Notes under the pieces: generated by a model
Told to the model about the DNA's origin: nothing
Seen by the model: only the letters and a program-made list of their open reading frames with translations
The model's database searches: none
Program-made: the position numbers and the translations under genes
Part shown: positions 20,147 through 31,561 of the stretch, one piece after another
Layout of the letters: every line of letters starts with the position of its first letter
Position numbering within the stretch: position 1 is the first letter of the stretch
NCBI GenBank assembly: GCA_023634235.1
Contig: JAMKCF010000002.1
Span: forward strand, 5,757,222-5,821,221
Length of the DNA: 64,000 nucleotides
Reading direction: 5' to 3'
DNA from: Pisaster brevispinus
Lineage: Eukaryota > Echinodermata > Asteroidea > Forcipulatida > Asteriidae

Positions 20147-22635
20147 TATTGTCACAAATTTTGATTATCTGATGATCTAACAATACTCCATTGTTAACAG
20201 TGAAGATCCTGTGTAATATTTGTACAATGGTGACAAATGAAATGAGAAGCAAATCAGACCGGAATATTTTGAGCCGTTGTATTAATAATAATATTATTTT
20301 TAAAATAACATTATTGTAATACAACTTTTGACTGCTGTGACTGTTGACTCTCAATGTACACACATGGAAGCCAGCTTGATCGCGAGGGGCGGATCCAGGT
20401 TTTCAGAGAGAAGGCGTTGCCTTTAGGTCCAATGTCTCAGTTGAACATGTTCAGGAACACGAATGTAAAAATGCAGGTAACCTAAATAACTTGGAATGAT
20501 TACCCGTGGAAAAGGTGTTTATGGTCCTTTCTCTATACCCTAAGAGGCAATGAAAACAAGCTGCAAATCATTGGTCAGTCCCATCATTGGTCAGTCTCGT
20601 CAGTCCCATCTCAAACGTGGATTGATTTATCACCAAAATACCTCACAAATACCTCACCTCACAGTTCGAAGCCCTTATGGGAATTATGGTTGGTTCTAGA
20701 AGCTCTGGGTAGAAACATGTTTGATTATAGATGCTCTGGGTGGGAACCCTGTTTGATTCTAGATGTTCTGGGTGGGATTTATGTTTGATTCTTTATGCTC
20801 TGGGTGGGAACTATGTTTGACTCTAGATGCTCTGGGTGGGAACTATGTTTGGTTCTAGATGCTCTGGGTGGGAACTATGTTTGGTTCTAGATGCTGTGAG
20901 TAGGAACTATGTTGGATTCTAGATGCTCTTGGTGGGAACTATGGTTTTTTTTCCCTAAATGCTATGGGTGCAATCTGAAGCAACTTCTTGCCAGTTTCCC
21001 CAAAATGTTTGCCAATTTTCCCTCAATTTTGAGCGAAAGTGTTCAAAACTCTAAAGAGAATTCCTTTTTATTGGTTTGTTCTTTCGGTCTTATCAATTTC
21101 CTTAAGTATGTACCGATATGATTCACTTATGGACGATCTGGTACGGGCCCACTTTATGACCGGGGGAAATTTTGAACATGAGATGACCTCTGGGGTGTAA
21201 TCTAGGACGTTTCAGTGGCATTTTATGAACTTTTTTAACAAACAAGGGATTTGCTTTATGGGCAGCTTTAATGTATTTGTTTAATTCCAGTCAGCGAAAT
21301 TAAGGGGTACACCCACTTGGCCTGCCCCTAAATCTGCCACTAAATCATAATCCATGATTATGGATTATGATTCAGTAGTTATCACTCAAACAGTATTTCG
21401 AAGACAGGTTTTCTCATCGAATATTCACAACCCCAGATTTAGTCAATAATATTCAAGATGAAGTTTGACGGCTGAATGCTCAGTCCTGCATAATGCTTGT
21501 CATCAGTTTGTATGTACACGTGTGTTCGAATAAGGTATTATTTAGTCAACGTCTCGGGTGTATTTCCAGCAATCATAGGAAGTTCCTTGATTGTTATCGC
21601 TTAGGATATCCGTTCGAAAACAATACAATATTTACGATAAGGATAAAAATACACTAAAACGATGAACGATTGCTGTTCTTACAAGGGGAGACGTGTTGGT
21701 TTTCATAACATGTTTTGTGTGTGTGCAGTGTTGTTTATCAGTTATGTGTCATGAGCCTTGGCTCTTCCAAATAAGTGACAACTCAAACAGGATCCCAACT
21801 ACAGTTTCATTGAATCCCTTCAAACCGTTCAAAAATAATAATAAACTTGGTTATGCTTTGCGATGCGTGTTAAGCATCACGCATCCAGTGCCAAGAGCGG
21901 GGGGGGGGGTGGTATGCGCTCAATCCCACACATTGTGTCCCCAAGGTGCCCCCCCCCCCACACACACACACAGGTACAGCACACCTATACGTTAGAGGAC
22001 ACCTATTGTACTTTCTGTTGTTCCTGTATTGAAGCAATCCCCATTGGTTTTGTACACAAATGACTAGTGAGGACACCTGAAAACAAAGAACCGACTAGTG
22101 AGGACCTATTGTCCCTATTGTAAAATGTCCTCGGAGGGTTGGCAATACAAACACACACCACATACACCCATTCTCAAAAATGCATATTTGTGGAGCATTC
22201 TTTTGTTCTTTCTATTGTCCCTGCACTTAACAGTTTCCCATAGACTTTGTACACCCCGGTCTTTAGAATTTCAATGTGGAGACCTTTTGTTTTCCCTTTT
22301 TTGTTTTGTCCTTGGTCTCCATAAGGTACCAAAAATGAGCACACACGAAAATAATTGCGAAAGTGCTCCAAAAAAAAAATAAATAAAAATGCGTGTTTTT
22401 ATAATATAATGTAGTGAACGATTGCGTTCAGGACCGCTACCGCGGCCACACCATGTTAAGAACACAGATGGTTGTGGCCCACTGCAACACCCCCCCCCCC
22501 CTTTCAAAATAAAAGCATGACCCCAAAGTTGACAAACCCATTCCTCCTACCAACCCCTCCCCGCTTAAAAGCAATGCCCCCCCCCCCCCCCGTGCCCCCC
22601 ATCGAAAAAGTCCTGGCTACGCCGCTGCACATCAT
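20147..22635. other. 2.5-kb insertion in the upstream region of D
   Basis: Separates the two halves of the group-1 upstream sequence. It contains a 32-bp minisatellite (20690-20950), a diverged copy of the 16341-16610 flank (about 21570-21830) and several C-runs with CACACA (about 21945-21972, 22488-22502, 22577-22592). I see no gene and no clear terminal repeats for the whole insert, so it may be composite. Confidence 0.5.
20690..20950. repeat. 32-bp minisatellite, about 8 copies
   Basis: The unit contains GATGCTCTGGGTGGGAACTA. Copies are spaced 31-32 bp apart (at about 20702, 20733, 20765, 20797, 20829, 20861, 20893 and 20925). Confidence 0.9.
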
Positions 22636-22770
22636 CAATGAACTTCATCAAGAATCTCAACTCCGTCAAGTCATGGTGTGAATTACGGTTCAGAATGTCA
22701 CAGGTTAAACAAGTTCGTACCAAAAAACTTACCAACACAGTAAAGCAATCAAAGTGGCGACTCTTACTTC
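22636..22770 (-). repeat. Displaced group-1 upstream sequence
   Basis: Shares CAATGAAC..CA, CTCAACTCC and GGTTCAGAATGTCA with the flanks of A (2392-2470) and B (6851-6925). It is best read as the original upstream part of relic D. Confidence 0.6.
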
Positions 22771-24692
22771 GCTTGTTTTATTATGGATATATTATTGTTG
22801 GCATGGTTGGATGAAATGAATAGCTAGTAGCTACGTGGATATAAAAAGGGAAATATTTGGAAATTCAACGGACTCTTTCAAACTCACAATTTTAAGAAAC
22901 CTTCTCTGTGCATAACCGTTTCTAAAGTGGGAAAGTTGCCACCCCCCCCCCCCCCCACCGAATGACAATCTGCCTGCTGTTTCAAATAACAAGATAGTTC
23001 TCCGCAGACGAGCTTTAAGTGAAGTAAGGAAATAAAGTTTACGGTAAGCCGAGATCACAATCAACACTTCTATAGATAGACAAGACTGCTTTCTCAAATC
23101 AGTCGTCTGTTGAAATGTATTTATTCTGTATTAATAATATTTATTTATCCCAAAATATGTGCGTCATTCAGTATAGCATATTAACAGAACGTCAAGTTAT
23201 AAGCCAAACCCTGTTTTTTTCTTCTTCAAATCTGTACACTAAACATCATTTCATATAATCCATTATTGTATAAAAAGTAAAATATATATGTACACGTAAA
23301 TCCAATGCATTCTATCAGTTAAAAAACATACACATTATGCACTATTATACTATTTGTTTATGGTAAAGCTAATTACGCAATCATTAGCATAATTCACCGA
23401 TATGCCACCGGACAAGTTTTTTAATTTACAAATATACGTGTTAACATGTGGACGTACTTTTGTCTTATCTCAGACGATATTCTGTTTCATGGTGCGGCCA
23501 TCCTACTTTTACTTCTATTTGACACAATATAACCAAACCGAGGCTGCAAGGAAAGTACGGTCTGGTCCTTTTCATGAAATGACAATTACAACTGTCTATG
23601 TCATCACAATGTTTTATTCGCACTTCACTTCCTCTTAAGATAACTTTGTACTCACACGGAAGTGATATTTTCATAAAATAAGCAGAGTCATCAATTTGTT
23701 GAAAGTGCAAAAACATAGCCCGTGTGTCTTAATTAGTATATAACTAGTGTCCAATTAATTAAAAGCATTTTTACTTTCAAATTCTGACCTGGGTGGCGTT
23801 TACTATAATTTGCAAAGGTGTGACGTCATGCGTGGAGTGGCAGGCTTATACGCCTTTTCGAAACTACGCCCGACTGATTGAAGCCCTGTACTGAAAGTGC
23901 CCGTTTTCGAACACGGAGCCTAAGCCAAGCCCCAAACCAGAGTCGGGGTTTCGAAAATGGTTAAAGGCCTTGATATGCCGTGTACATGTAGTGTACGGTA
24001 ACTTTTACGCATTCTCATTCTGATTGTGTTCCGAGGATAAAGCCCTTGGATTTTCAGGAAGTCACAACAAATAAATGCTTTGTAACGGATGAGCGCTTCC
24101 ACACAGTCGCTTTAGAGCACACTACATGCGATAGGCATTTAGACTTGTGTTATGCGTTGCATCATTTTATAGACGCAACAACGAGTTGCAAAGAAATTAT
24201 GTTTTTAGAGTCGGCAGAAAGGGACTAATCCTTATGATCATAACTACGTTTCTAGAAGACTGAAAATATCACAACACTTTATGCTATTTAGAAGGCACCA
24301 GTTTTAACGAGTTGAAGTAACGGCTCCACGGGTTAAAATATAATCTTATTTTTGGTCTAGTTTTTCTTATGGAATAGAATTTACAATATTGACGCATTTT
24401 ATCATAGAATGGCTTGCAAAGCACGTAATAAATAACTGTACATGTACTTGACAACTGAATTTGAAAAGCTGTAAACCGTATTATGTTAGTCGTTTGAGAT
24501 GCGTGAACTGCTTTTAGTTGAAAATGAAACTTTGTAAAAGACCCTTTTGGGTATGTTGCCATCGATGAGCACAATAACTGAAAGCGCGTGTGTACACGCG
24601 CCACACGTAACTACCGGTAATTGAAATGTCCTCCCCTGAACTCAGTGAGGGCGCTGTTTGAGACATGACGTCATAAGCAAATGTCTAGTATG
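22771..24692. other. Intergenic, no gene recognised
   Basis: AT-rich sequence with a C-run at 22942-22956. Inverted words TTTTCGAAAC (about 23857) and GTTTCGAAAA (about 23947) sit within a short GC-richer patch, possibly a small element. GTGACGTCATGCG at about 23820 resembles a CRE site, but no gene is near it. Confidence 0.4.
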
Positions 24693-24700
24693 GTCACAAC

Positions 24701-25310
24701 CATTGATCTCTATTTTATTGACTGGGTATGACACGTTGCCCCTTATGCGTCAACGCGCGCGTGTTTCGGAGACGGTTTGAAAATTTAAACGCGGGTTCGT
24801 TACACCATTCTGTACGCAACACAAACAAATGAAGTTTCGTGCTAGAGCAAAATTATTTGCATCAACATTTACTCATTTCTCCTCAGTTTGTGAACAAGAT
24901 GCTAAAGAAATGTTATTCTAATCTTAAGGTTCAAACTCAACAATGATGAATTGTTGCGAAGTAAGAGGTTGTCAGAATGCCAGACGCACAGGTGTTCAGA
25001 AAATTGAATTTCCATTCACCAAGTAAGTGTTTTAGTCTGTTGTAATTATGGGCTAAAAGTAATACTTTGACTGTGTTGAACATATGTCCTTTGTTTTCTT
25101 GTCGGATCTGTTTGGTCACTGCAAGACTTTACCATGATTAGGCCTACAATTTTGGTAATAGGTTTTATGTACCATTTTGTGTGTGAGGAAGTCCCTTGCG
25201 CGTGGTGTTTTCACCGTGTAAACCGTCTCGCGCGTGCCACACCGTTGAACATCGAACGTGTACGAACGCGTTTGACGTGTCCTATCAAGTCAGTAAAATA
25301 GAGATCAATG
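24701..25310. mobile_element. hAT-like MITE with 8-bp target-site duplication
   Basis: The termini CATTGATCTCTATTTTA and TAAAATAGAGATCAATG are perfect inverted repeats, with imperfect similarity extending further inward. The element is flanked on both sides by GTCACAAC (24693-24700 and 25311-25318). An 8-bp duplication with C-A-x-x-G termini fits the hAT superfamily. It is about 610 bp long with no transposase. It lies about 45 bp from the 3' end of gene E. Confidence 0.85.
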
Positions 25311-25354
25311 GTCACAACGAATATTCAAGTATAGTGTGCTAACCGTTTCGATGT

Positions 25355-27019
25355 TTACTTTTTCGTGACAGTTGCGTACACTACTTGGCCATCAGCTGAT
25401 AAAGACTTCGAGATATCTGGACTTGTGTCTGATTGCAAATCCAAGTCAGCGTAGACAATACCATCTTGGTCGTCATAACTACTAGGCTGCCTCTTGGGTA
25501 CAGAGACTTCGGCATAAGTAGGGTCAGACGGTAGCAAGAGGATTTCGTCTGGGTGTAGGGTATCGGTGGGGGATTGTAAAGGCATAAGGTTCTCTTGGTG
25601 GTTAAGATTTTTGTCGGGAGTCTTGCTCTTATGGTCTGATTTAGGCTGATAAGGCTGAGGTTTTCTAGGCGGTTTTGTCGCCGTTGGCTTGATCTTTGCT
25701 ATTGGTTTGTCGGGTGCATAGGAGCGATCTTTGGTTGGCGAAGTGACGATGTCTTGATCAAACACAGGGTTATCATAAGTCTGCTCTGTAGAGCTGAGAT
25801 GCCTCGTCGCATCCGGTGACGTATCCACGTTTGATTTGGCTTTATTAGGCTGAGCGTATATTGGACCGCTCTGCATGTTACTACTTGATTCTGAATGTCT
25901 TGGCGATACAGTATGGTGTGGTGCGGGGCTAGTTGCCGTGGTATTTCCATCACGAGAGGTCTGATGTGTAGTCTGTATTGACTCAAGTCCTGCGTGTTCA
26001 TTGTAGCTTTGACGGGGATTCTCAGTCGCTGGCTCAGCGTCGGATTGACCCGCGTCCAGTTTGGAATCCTTCGTAAACAGAGCACACTTCAAGAAGCCTC
26101 GTCTTAGGCAAACGACAATCAGGATTGTGATGAGAAGAACGGCAGCTACGCCCCCAACGGCTGCTCCTACAATCACCGCCGAATTACCGACCGCTCTATT
26201 GTTTGGGACAGTGGTGACAGACGTAAAGGATGCTGTAGATGTTATCATATTTGTAGACGCTACACTTCCTGAAGTTGTCGCAGTAATTGCGACAGTGATC
26301 GGCCCGATGGTACAAGACCTTCTCATAGTAGGGAAACGAACAAAGGATGTAATTGTGCAATCGAAAGTGATATTATCCACATTAGCATTAAGCGTTAAAC
26401 TTAATGATGATTCAATCATGTTAGATCCAACGGTTGATTGTGTCCACGTGTAGCTATTGGACTGAGGTGGGACTTGGGATACTGCTATTGCTACTGTTGG
26501 GTAACCAAACTCACTTGAACATGTCAGGTATAAATTTGTTCCATCGTCAACAGTCACAGGTCCGGCAGGGGAACACACGGGGAAAGACAAACTTGGGAAA
26601 TACAACACTGAAAGTGTTACCTTTGATGAAGCCACGATGGTGCTGCCTCCAGTTGTAAGTGGTTCGTAGACACTACACACATATTCATCAGTGTCAGACC
26701 TCTGCACATTCTTTATAGTAAAGTCTTGAGTGGTTGAACTGCTACTTAACGTCCGTGTATCAAACACGAACCTTGACTGTGTGCTTATTGTACTCGCACC
26801 CCATCTTAAGACTTGCTCCGGGTTCTCAGTCCTCCAAACTACGATGTTACTTGTTGGGAGGTTTGTAGCGGTACACCTCATATCAACCTGCCCGCCCTCC
26901 TTACGATCAGCCTCTTCTGTTAAGATCACCGCAGCCACTGTTGGTTGAGCAGTGACAACTATCAGGAGGCCGCCTGCATTAACTAAACACAGTAGCAAAA
27001 TTAACGTCATTCTATCCAT
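25355..27019 (-). CDS. Ig-superfamily receptor E with ITIM-like tail
   Basis: Intact 554-residue receptor, the most divergent ITIM-bearing member. The signal peptide (MDRMTLILLLCLVNAGGLL) differs from the others but ends in the same VVTAQPTV. Ig domain 1 C49, W62, C115 (DEYVC). Ig-like domain 2 about 140-243 with C149, C167, C221 and C236. Thr/Ser stalk; membrane helix about 281-304. The tail has Y388 (IYAQP), Y415 (TYDNPVF), a basic proline patch KPPRKPQPYQP at about 449-459, Y502 (TYAEV), Y523 (IVYADL) and Y548 (VVYATV); the last two match the ITIM consensus. It may act as an inhibitory receptor through SH2-domain phosphatases (inference). It lacks the group-1 leader, and its upstream region is unlike either subfamily. 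It is transcribed away from F. Confidence 0.88.
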   Translation of the reverse strand: MDRMTLILLLCLVNAGGLLIVVTAQPTVAAVILTEEADRKEGGQVDMRCTATNLPTSNIVVWRTENPEQVLRWGASTISTQSRFVFDTRTLSSSSTTQDFTIKNVQRSDTDEYVCSVYEPLTTGGSTIVASSKVTLSVLYFPSLSFPVCSPAGPVTVDDGTNLYLTCSSEFGYPTVAIAVSQVPPQSNSYTWTQSTVGSNMIESSLSLTLNANVDNITFDCTITSFVRFPTMRRSCTIGPITVAITATTSGSVASTNMITSTASFTSVTTVPNNRAVGNSAVIVGAAVGGVAAVLLITILIVVCLRRGFLKCALFTKDSKLDAGQSDAEPATENPRQSYNEHAGLESIQTTHQTSRDGNTTATSPAPHHTVSPRHSESSSNMQSGPIYAQPNKAKSNVDTSPDATRHLSSTEQTYDNPVFDQDIVTSPTKDRSYAPDKPIAKIKPTATKPPRKPQPYQPKSDHKSKTPDKNLNHQENLMPLQSPTDTLHPDEILLLPSDPTYAEVSVPKRQPSSYDDQDGIVYADLDLQSDTSPDISKSLSADGQVVYATVTKK

Positions 27020-27616
27020 CGTTTTGTCTGTTGTCAGTTAAACAAAGTAGAAGACCCTCATAAGTCAGTAGTTTGACAGTTTAGCCGAGAAAGGAAGCCA
27101 AATATTGCCGGTGTAAAGTGTCACAACTGTGTATACTCCGCTTGCTGGTTCATGATTTAATTTCCTTGGCCGATGGACTACTACCACCACACACCCCAAT
27201 GGGTTTCAACAATGAGATAAACGCACTACTGTTTGCTTTCAGTTATTCCACAGTTCCTGCTTTGGGGGTCAGTTTGCGGTACGTCACAGTTGAACGGAAA
27301 CGTCAGTACGCCACATATAGAAAGTAGATGCACCGTATTAAAAAGCTCACCAAGGCAGACTGTTGAGCCTGTGTTGGCTTTTTACGGTGTTTGGGAATAG
27401 GGTGTACATGTACTTCCCGCGTTGTGTACATGTATACCGTCCTGACTGATCAATACGTGCCACCTCTTTGTTGAAGACATGCCTATGACGCTTTTGCTGA
27501 TTTTAAACCATTGTGAGTTCGTTCCGGTAGAGGGTCCCCCCCCCCACATTCTGTCATAAGTCTTCATTTGGTGTTCGATATGGGGCATGGTGGCACCCCC
27601 CCCCCCCCCCCCTCGG
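27020..27616. other. Upstream region of gene E
   Basis: No similarity to the group-1 or group-2 leaders was seen. It contains TGTACATGTA words at about 27410 and 27427, C-runs at about 27537 and 27597-27612, and no evident TATA box. Confidence 0.4.
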
Positions 27617-28027
27617 CGTGTCGTGGCCGAGTGGATAAGATCACTGGACTCAAGCTCTGGTGTTTCTGATCAGCAGAGTGTGGGTTCGAGCCCCGGTCGT
27701 GACACCTGTGTCCTTAAGCAAGACACTTAACCATGATTGCTTCGTCCTTCGGATGGGACGTAAAGCCGTTGGTCCCGTGTGTTGTGTAACGCACGAAAAA
27801 GAACCCAGTGCACTTATCGAAAAGAGAAGGGGTCCGCCCCGGTGTTCCTGGTTTGATCGGCTGCATATTGCGCCACAGCACCTTGTAAACCATTACAAGG
27901 TGCTATGTAAAGGAGTAGGTCTCATACTTCAAAACGTAGCCCCAAATACCTTGCAGGAAATACTGAATGTTAAGCGCTTAGAGGCTGGCCTGCAGTAGGC
28001 GCTATACAAATACAATATATTATTATT
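27617..28027 (+). mobile_element. tRNA-derived SINE, family 1
   Basis: The head GTCGTGGCCGAGTGGATAAG (A box) and GTGGGTTCGAGCCCCGG (B box) form a Leu/Ser-like tRNA region. The body holds CTTCGGATGGGACGTAAAGC, and the tail holds GCGCTATACAAATACAATAT followed by ATTATT, like an L2-type LINE 3' end. A related copy lies at 63329-63600. Confidence 0.85.
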
Positions 28028-28099
28028 GTGTCTTCATTGTGTGCTTGGAGTCTCAGGAATTATTTAGAGGATTTTAGGGGGGGGGGACTTTTGTACAAG

Positions 28100-28530
28100 A
28101 GGAAAATAGACCATGTTCAGACACAGTACTAAAGTTAGACCCGAAACGGTCTAACTTTATGACCAGCAGGGGGGCAGTCGTTAAAACAAAACACCTTGCG
28201 TTCAGACAGCATGGAGTTAAACCCGAAACGGTTTATCTTTGGTTTTAAGAGGTCAAACAGCAGTGCGACCCCGTTATGCCAACATCCTGTCTCTTCACAA
28301 AAACCATTGTGTTTATCCATTCACATGTGTTGCATAACGATCCTGTGGGTCAGCAGTTCATCTGTTGTGAGTTAAACCGGATGTGGTCATTTTTATTCTG
28401 TCCACACACAGTGCTAAAAGATAAACCCGATCCGGACTAAAGATAAACCCCCCAGCTCGACGGTCTAACTTTTCCGGGTTGTACCCGATTCGGACTAACT
28501 TTAGAACCGTTCAGACACACAGAGTTGAAC
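28100..28530. repeat. Repeat with CGAAAC-loop hairpins
   Basis: Two hairpins share the same loop. AAAGTTAGACC-CGAAAC-GGTCTAACTTT lies at 28131-28158, and TAAACC-CGAAAC-GGTTTA at about 28217-28234. Related words (GATAAACCCGATCCGGACTAA, GATTCGGACTAACTTT) recur to about 28503. It is probably a non-autonomous element of unknown type. Confidence 0.5.
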
Positions 28531-28935
28531 TCGATCGGGTCCTCTGCCCCATATCGGGCATGGTATATAAGTCTTCGGTTATTGGTGAGACTGTCTCCCG
28601 CATGGTCTTTTCCATGTGGCTACATGACGTCATTATTCATTACTCAGCAGACATTGCTTTTTTTAATAACAGCACCACTACTTCCTCTTCATCCTTACAT
28701 CATCTTCGTCTATACATATTTGTTAATAACTTTATCTTTCTGGTTTATTGAAACAAAGGGACTCTTAACAGTGACAATTACTGTGACATCGAGTCCTGTT
28801 GAAGATACCTGTATAGAGAAGATAATGAAGAAATTGTAGTTTTATAGGATGTGGGAGAAAGTTTAACCCCGAAAAAGAGAAAGTCCGCACAATTTTAGGT
28901 AGAAACTGAAAACCAAATATACCGTATACACAACG

Positions 28936-29009
28936 CCGGTACGGGATTCGAACCGGGGTCCATATAGGTGAAAGGCAGGGAAGAAACCACTGATAAGCCA
29001 AACTGAATT
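28936..29009 (-). mobile_element. tRNA-like SINE remnant (block F copy)
   Basis: On the minus strand, TGGCTTATCAGTGG resembles an A box, and CCCCGGTTCGAATCCCG is a good B box. The same remnant occurs in block H at about 40266-40345. It probably does not encode a functional tRNA, since the stem ends do not pair well. Confidence 0.5.
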
Positions 29010-30098
29010 ACACATTCAAATCAACCATAGCAACAGCCGTAGTTGTAGCAACCATTGCGGACGCGGACTTAATAGCTAGAACGAGGCCAGACACAAAAAT
29101 AGTCTGGCCCACGTTGCGTCCTGAGAACCAGTAGTCACAAAGTGTGTCGCAGAAAGGAAACATGACAGAAGTGTGGTGTAGCAAATCTTTGATCGTGCTA
29201 GTGAGTGTGTAGAGATGATTTATAGACACATTTCTTCTTAAGTTAAAACAATAAGGTTTCACGATTCATAATAATAAATGCAACGAAGTATGTAAATGAA
29301 GATGTTTGTTTCTAATCGTACTGCCACCCATACGTATGTCATGATTTTACTTTGTATTTGATGCGAATCTTTGCCATCAAAGCGCCCTCGTATGGCAAGA
29401 AATCAAACTAAACAAACATGAAAAGTCTACCACAATGAGTAACTCCAGTTGCTAACCTTTTAGTCAATATTGCCATTAAATCACGCATGCGTGGTCTGTG
29501 GTTCACTTGAACGCATTTAGTCGATTGATTCGTCAAATATGGCAACTCATATATTGGCTCGTAAAACAATTACTTGCAAAATACAGTGCAATGATAACTA
29601 TTATCTAAATATTTGGCATATCGTTTTGACAAAAACCTACCATTTATCGTTAAACAAACTTGTGTGTTATTTGCGTTCACCGCCACGAAGCCAAACCGCC
29701 ATCCTGACAAAATGATCTAACTTCGTCAGTTGACTAGAGAAACAGTGCTCCGGAGCTAGGTTGATCCAGTTGGACTAGCTATTTCAATCATGCAGCGTTC
29801 AAGTGACATCTAGATCAACCATGGTCAAGTCTAGTCGACTCTAGTCAGCCACCCGAGCTTGCTCAATGCTTGCCCAAACATCTGTTGTCACACTTGCGGA
29901 TAAAGACAGGGGACCAGTCTACCACAATGCTACCTAGCTGGTTCGATGACTGAGCTTAACATACAAAACAAATCAATTACATTTTAACCTTGCTGCTCAT
30001 TGTATAAGTTAAACTAAAGTTAGATTTGTTTTTTTGTATAGACCAAATTAAAGTAATTAAATTCCCTCACGTACACAAACGATCGTCATGTAAGCGTA
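29010..30098. other. Group-2 5' flank of relic F
   Basis: Homologous to 34931-35450, 40346-41011 and 47214-47735 upstream of G, H and I, though it also contains segments not shared by the others. There is no gene. Homology to the other flanks stops at GTAAGCGTA (about 30098), where it jumps directly into the Ig coding sequence. Confidence 0.6.
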
Positions 30099-31561
30099 CC
30101 AGGCAGGTTGATATGAGGTGTGTCGCGACGAACCTCAAGTCGGAACACATCGTTGAATGGAAGACTGAAACCCCAGAGGTCTCTTTAAGGTGGAATGACA
30201 CCACAATAACGCACAACAGACGGTTTATGTTCACTACAACCTATCCACAGCCAGGGATGGTTGTTCAAGACTTCACGATTACTGATCTGCAGATTGATGA
30301 CTATGATGAATATGTTTGTAACGTCAAGTACCCCATGATGGGAGGCGGACACTTCATTGTAGCTACATTCAGCGTAATCCTGTCAGCTTCATCGTATCCG
30401 ATATGCTCCCCTTCTGGATCCATTACAGTAAACATCGATACACAGCTACGCATGAGATGTCTATCAGAGACAAATAGCCCTGCAAATATATCAAAAACCC
30501 GTCCAATGACTGATCCCAGTAGCTACCCCTGGACATCATCAAGTGTCGATGGTACGGATACATTATCATTGAATTTGACCGTAACTGTTGCCGATGATGG
30601 TGTTGCATTTAGCTGTTCTGTATTACAGGGTCATGGTGCAGATAATATGAAACGTTCATGTATCATCGGCCCAATCAATGTGGCGATGTCGACAGGCGGT
30701 CCTGCAACTGTAACCGCTGTAACAATGCTCTCAGAGGACACCCTGCCACCTGCATCCAACTCAGCACTCGTTGCTGGGGCAATCGGAGGAGGAGTAGCCG
30801 CACTACTTATTACCGTATTCCTCATCTTGATTTGCAGAAAACGACGTCACGGTCACCAGACTCAAAAAGACCCAACCCCAAAACCAAGAATAAATACTGA
30901 GTTTAACCCAGACCATCCGGAACGATCTACCAGTAGTTTAATTGATCGGTCTGGGGTAGACATTCATGACCAATCACAGGCCAGCCATATCCAATACTCA
31001 GTCACTGAAACACCCGTACCCAAACCAGCCTCGTCCCCCACTAAGCCCCCGTCATCTGAACCAGTAGTATACGCCCAACCAAACAGACACCAAAGTACAA
31101 TCAGCACTCACAGCAGCGCAGGAGGGCGGTTTTCAAAAAACGCTGATTACGTCACATCCCACAACAATCCTGCATTTGATTCAACGGACTTGGATAGATC
31201 TACTGAGCCGAACGCACCTGTGAAACCAGTAGCGAAGGTCAGGCCGTCCAAGACACCCAGACAACCCCAGCCGTATCAACCCAAATCAGAGCGCCAGAGC
31301 AACCCACCTGATACCACCAATCAAGACCAGATTCCCCTATCTCCCCCTAGTGACATGTCCTCATCACACCCTACTGACCACGACGAATCCCACCCAGCAC
31401 CCAGTAATCCTACCTATGCCCAAGTTTCTCGGCCCAAGAGCAACCCAGATCACATTGTCTACGCTGATTTGGATATGCTATCAGACGAGAATTAAGATGG
31501 CGGACCCCGTCCGCAATCGCCATCTGATGCAGTGACGTACGCGAGTGTGAAAATGAATTAA
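30099..31561 (+). pseudogene. Ig receptor F, 5'-truncated and with an early stop
   Basis: Relative to H, about 500 bp are missing: the 5' flank (GTAAGCGTA) joins directly to CAGGTTGATATGAGG, which codes for QVDMR. This removes the start codon, the signal peptide and the first strand of Ig domain 1. The rest reads open: MRC...VEW...DEYVC, the second Ig-like domain, the membrane helix and a tail with VYAQP, a proline patch, TYAQV and IVYADL. A CAA-to-TAA change (31493-31495) then ends it before the last ITIM. The lost segment (VTYASVKMN) is still readable to 31561. The open frame upstream into the flank begins without a signal peptide and is not a credible start. It is unlikely to be a membrane receptor now. 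Confidence 0.82.

Noticed and set aside
18840..20155. Reading D as a spliced gene with three exons
   Set aside because: All intact paralogues are single-exon, and the breaks coincide with small indels in otherwise alignable sequence rather than with splice sites.
22942..22956. C-runs (also 21949, 22490, 22577, 27597) as regulatory or telomere-like motifs
   Set aside because: Simple homopolymer tracts without a repeated motif; prone to assembly error.
30026..30098. N-terminal extension of F (MFFCIDQIKVIK...) as a real start
   Set aside because: It is translated 5' flank joined by a deletion; no signal peptide, and the same DNA is non-coding in G, H and I.
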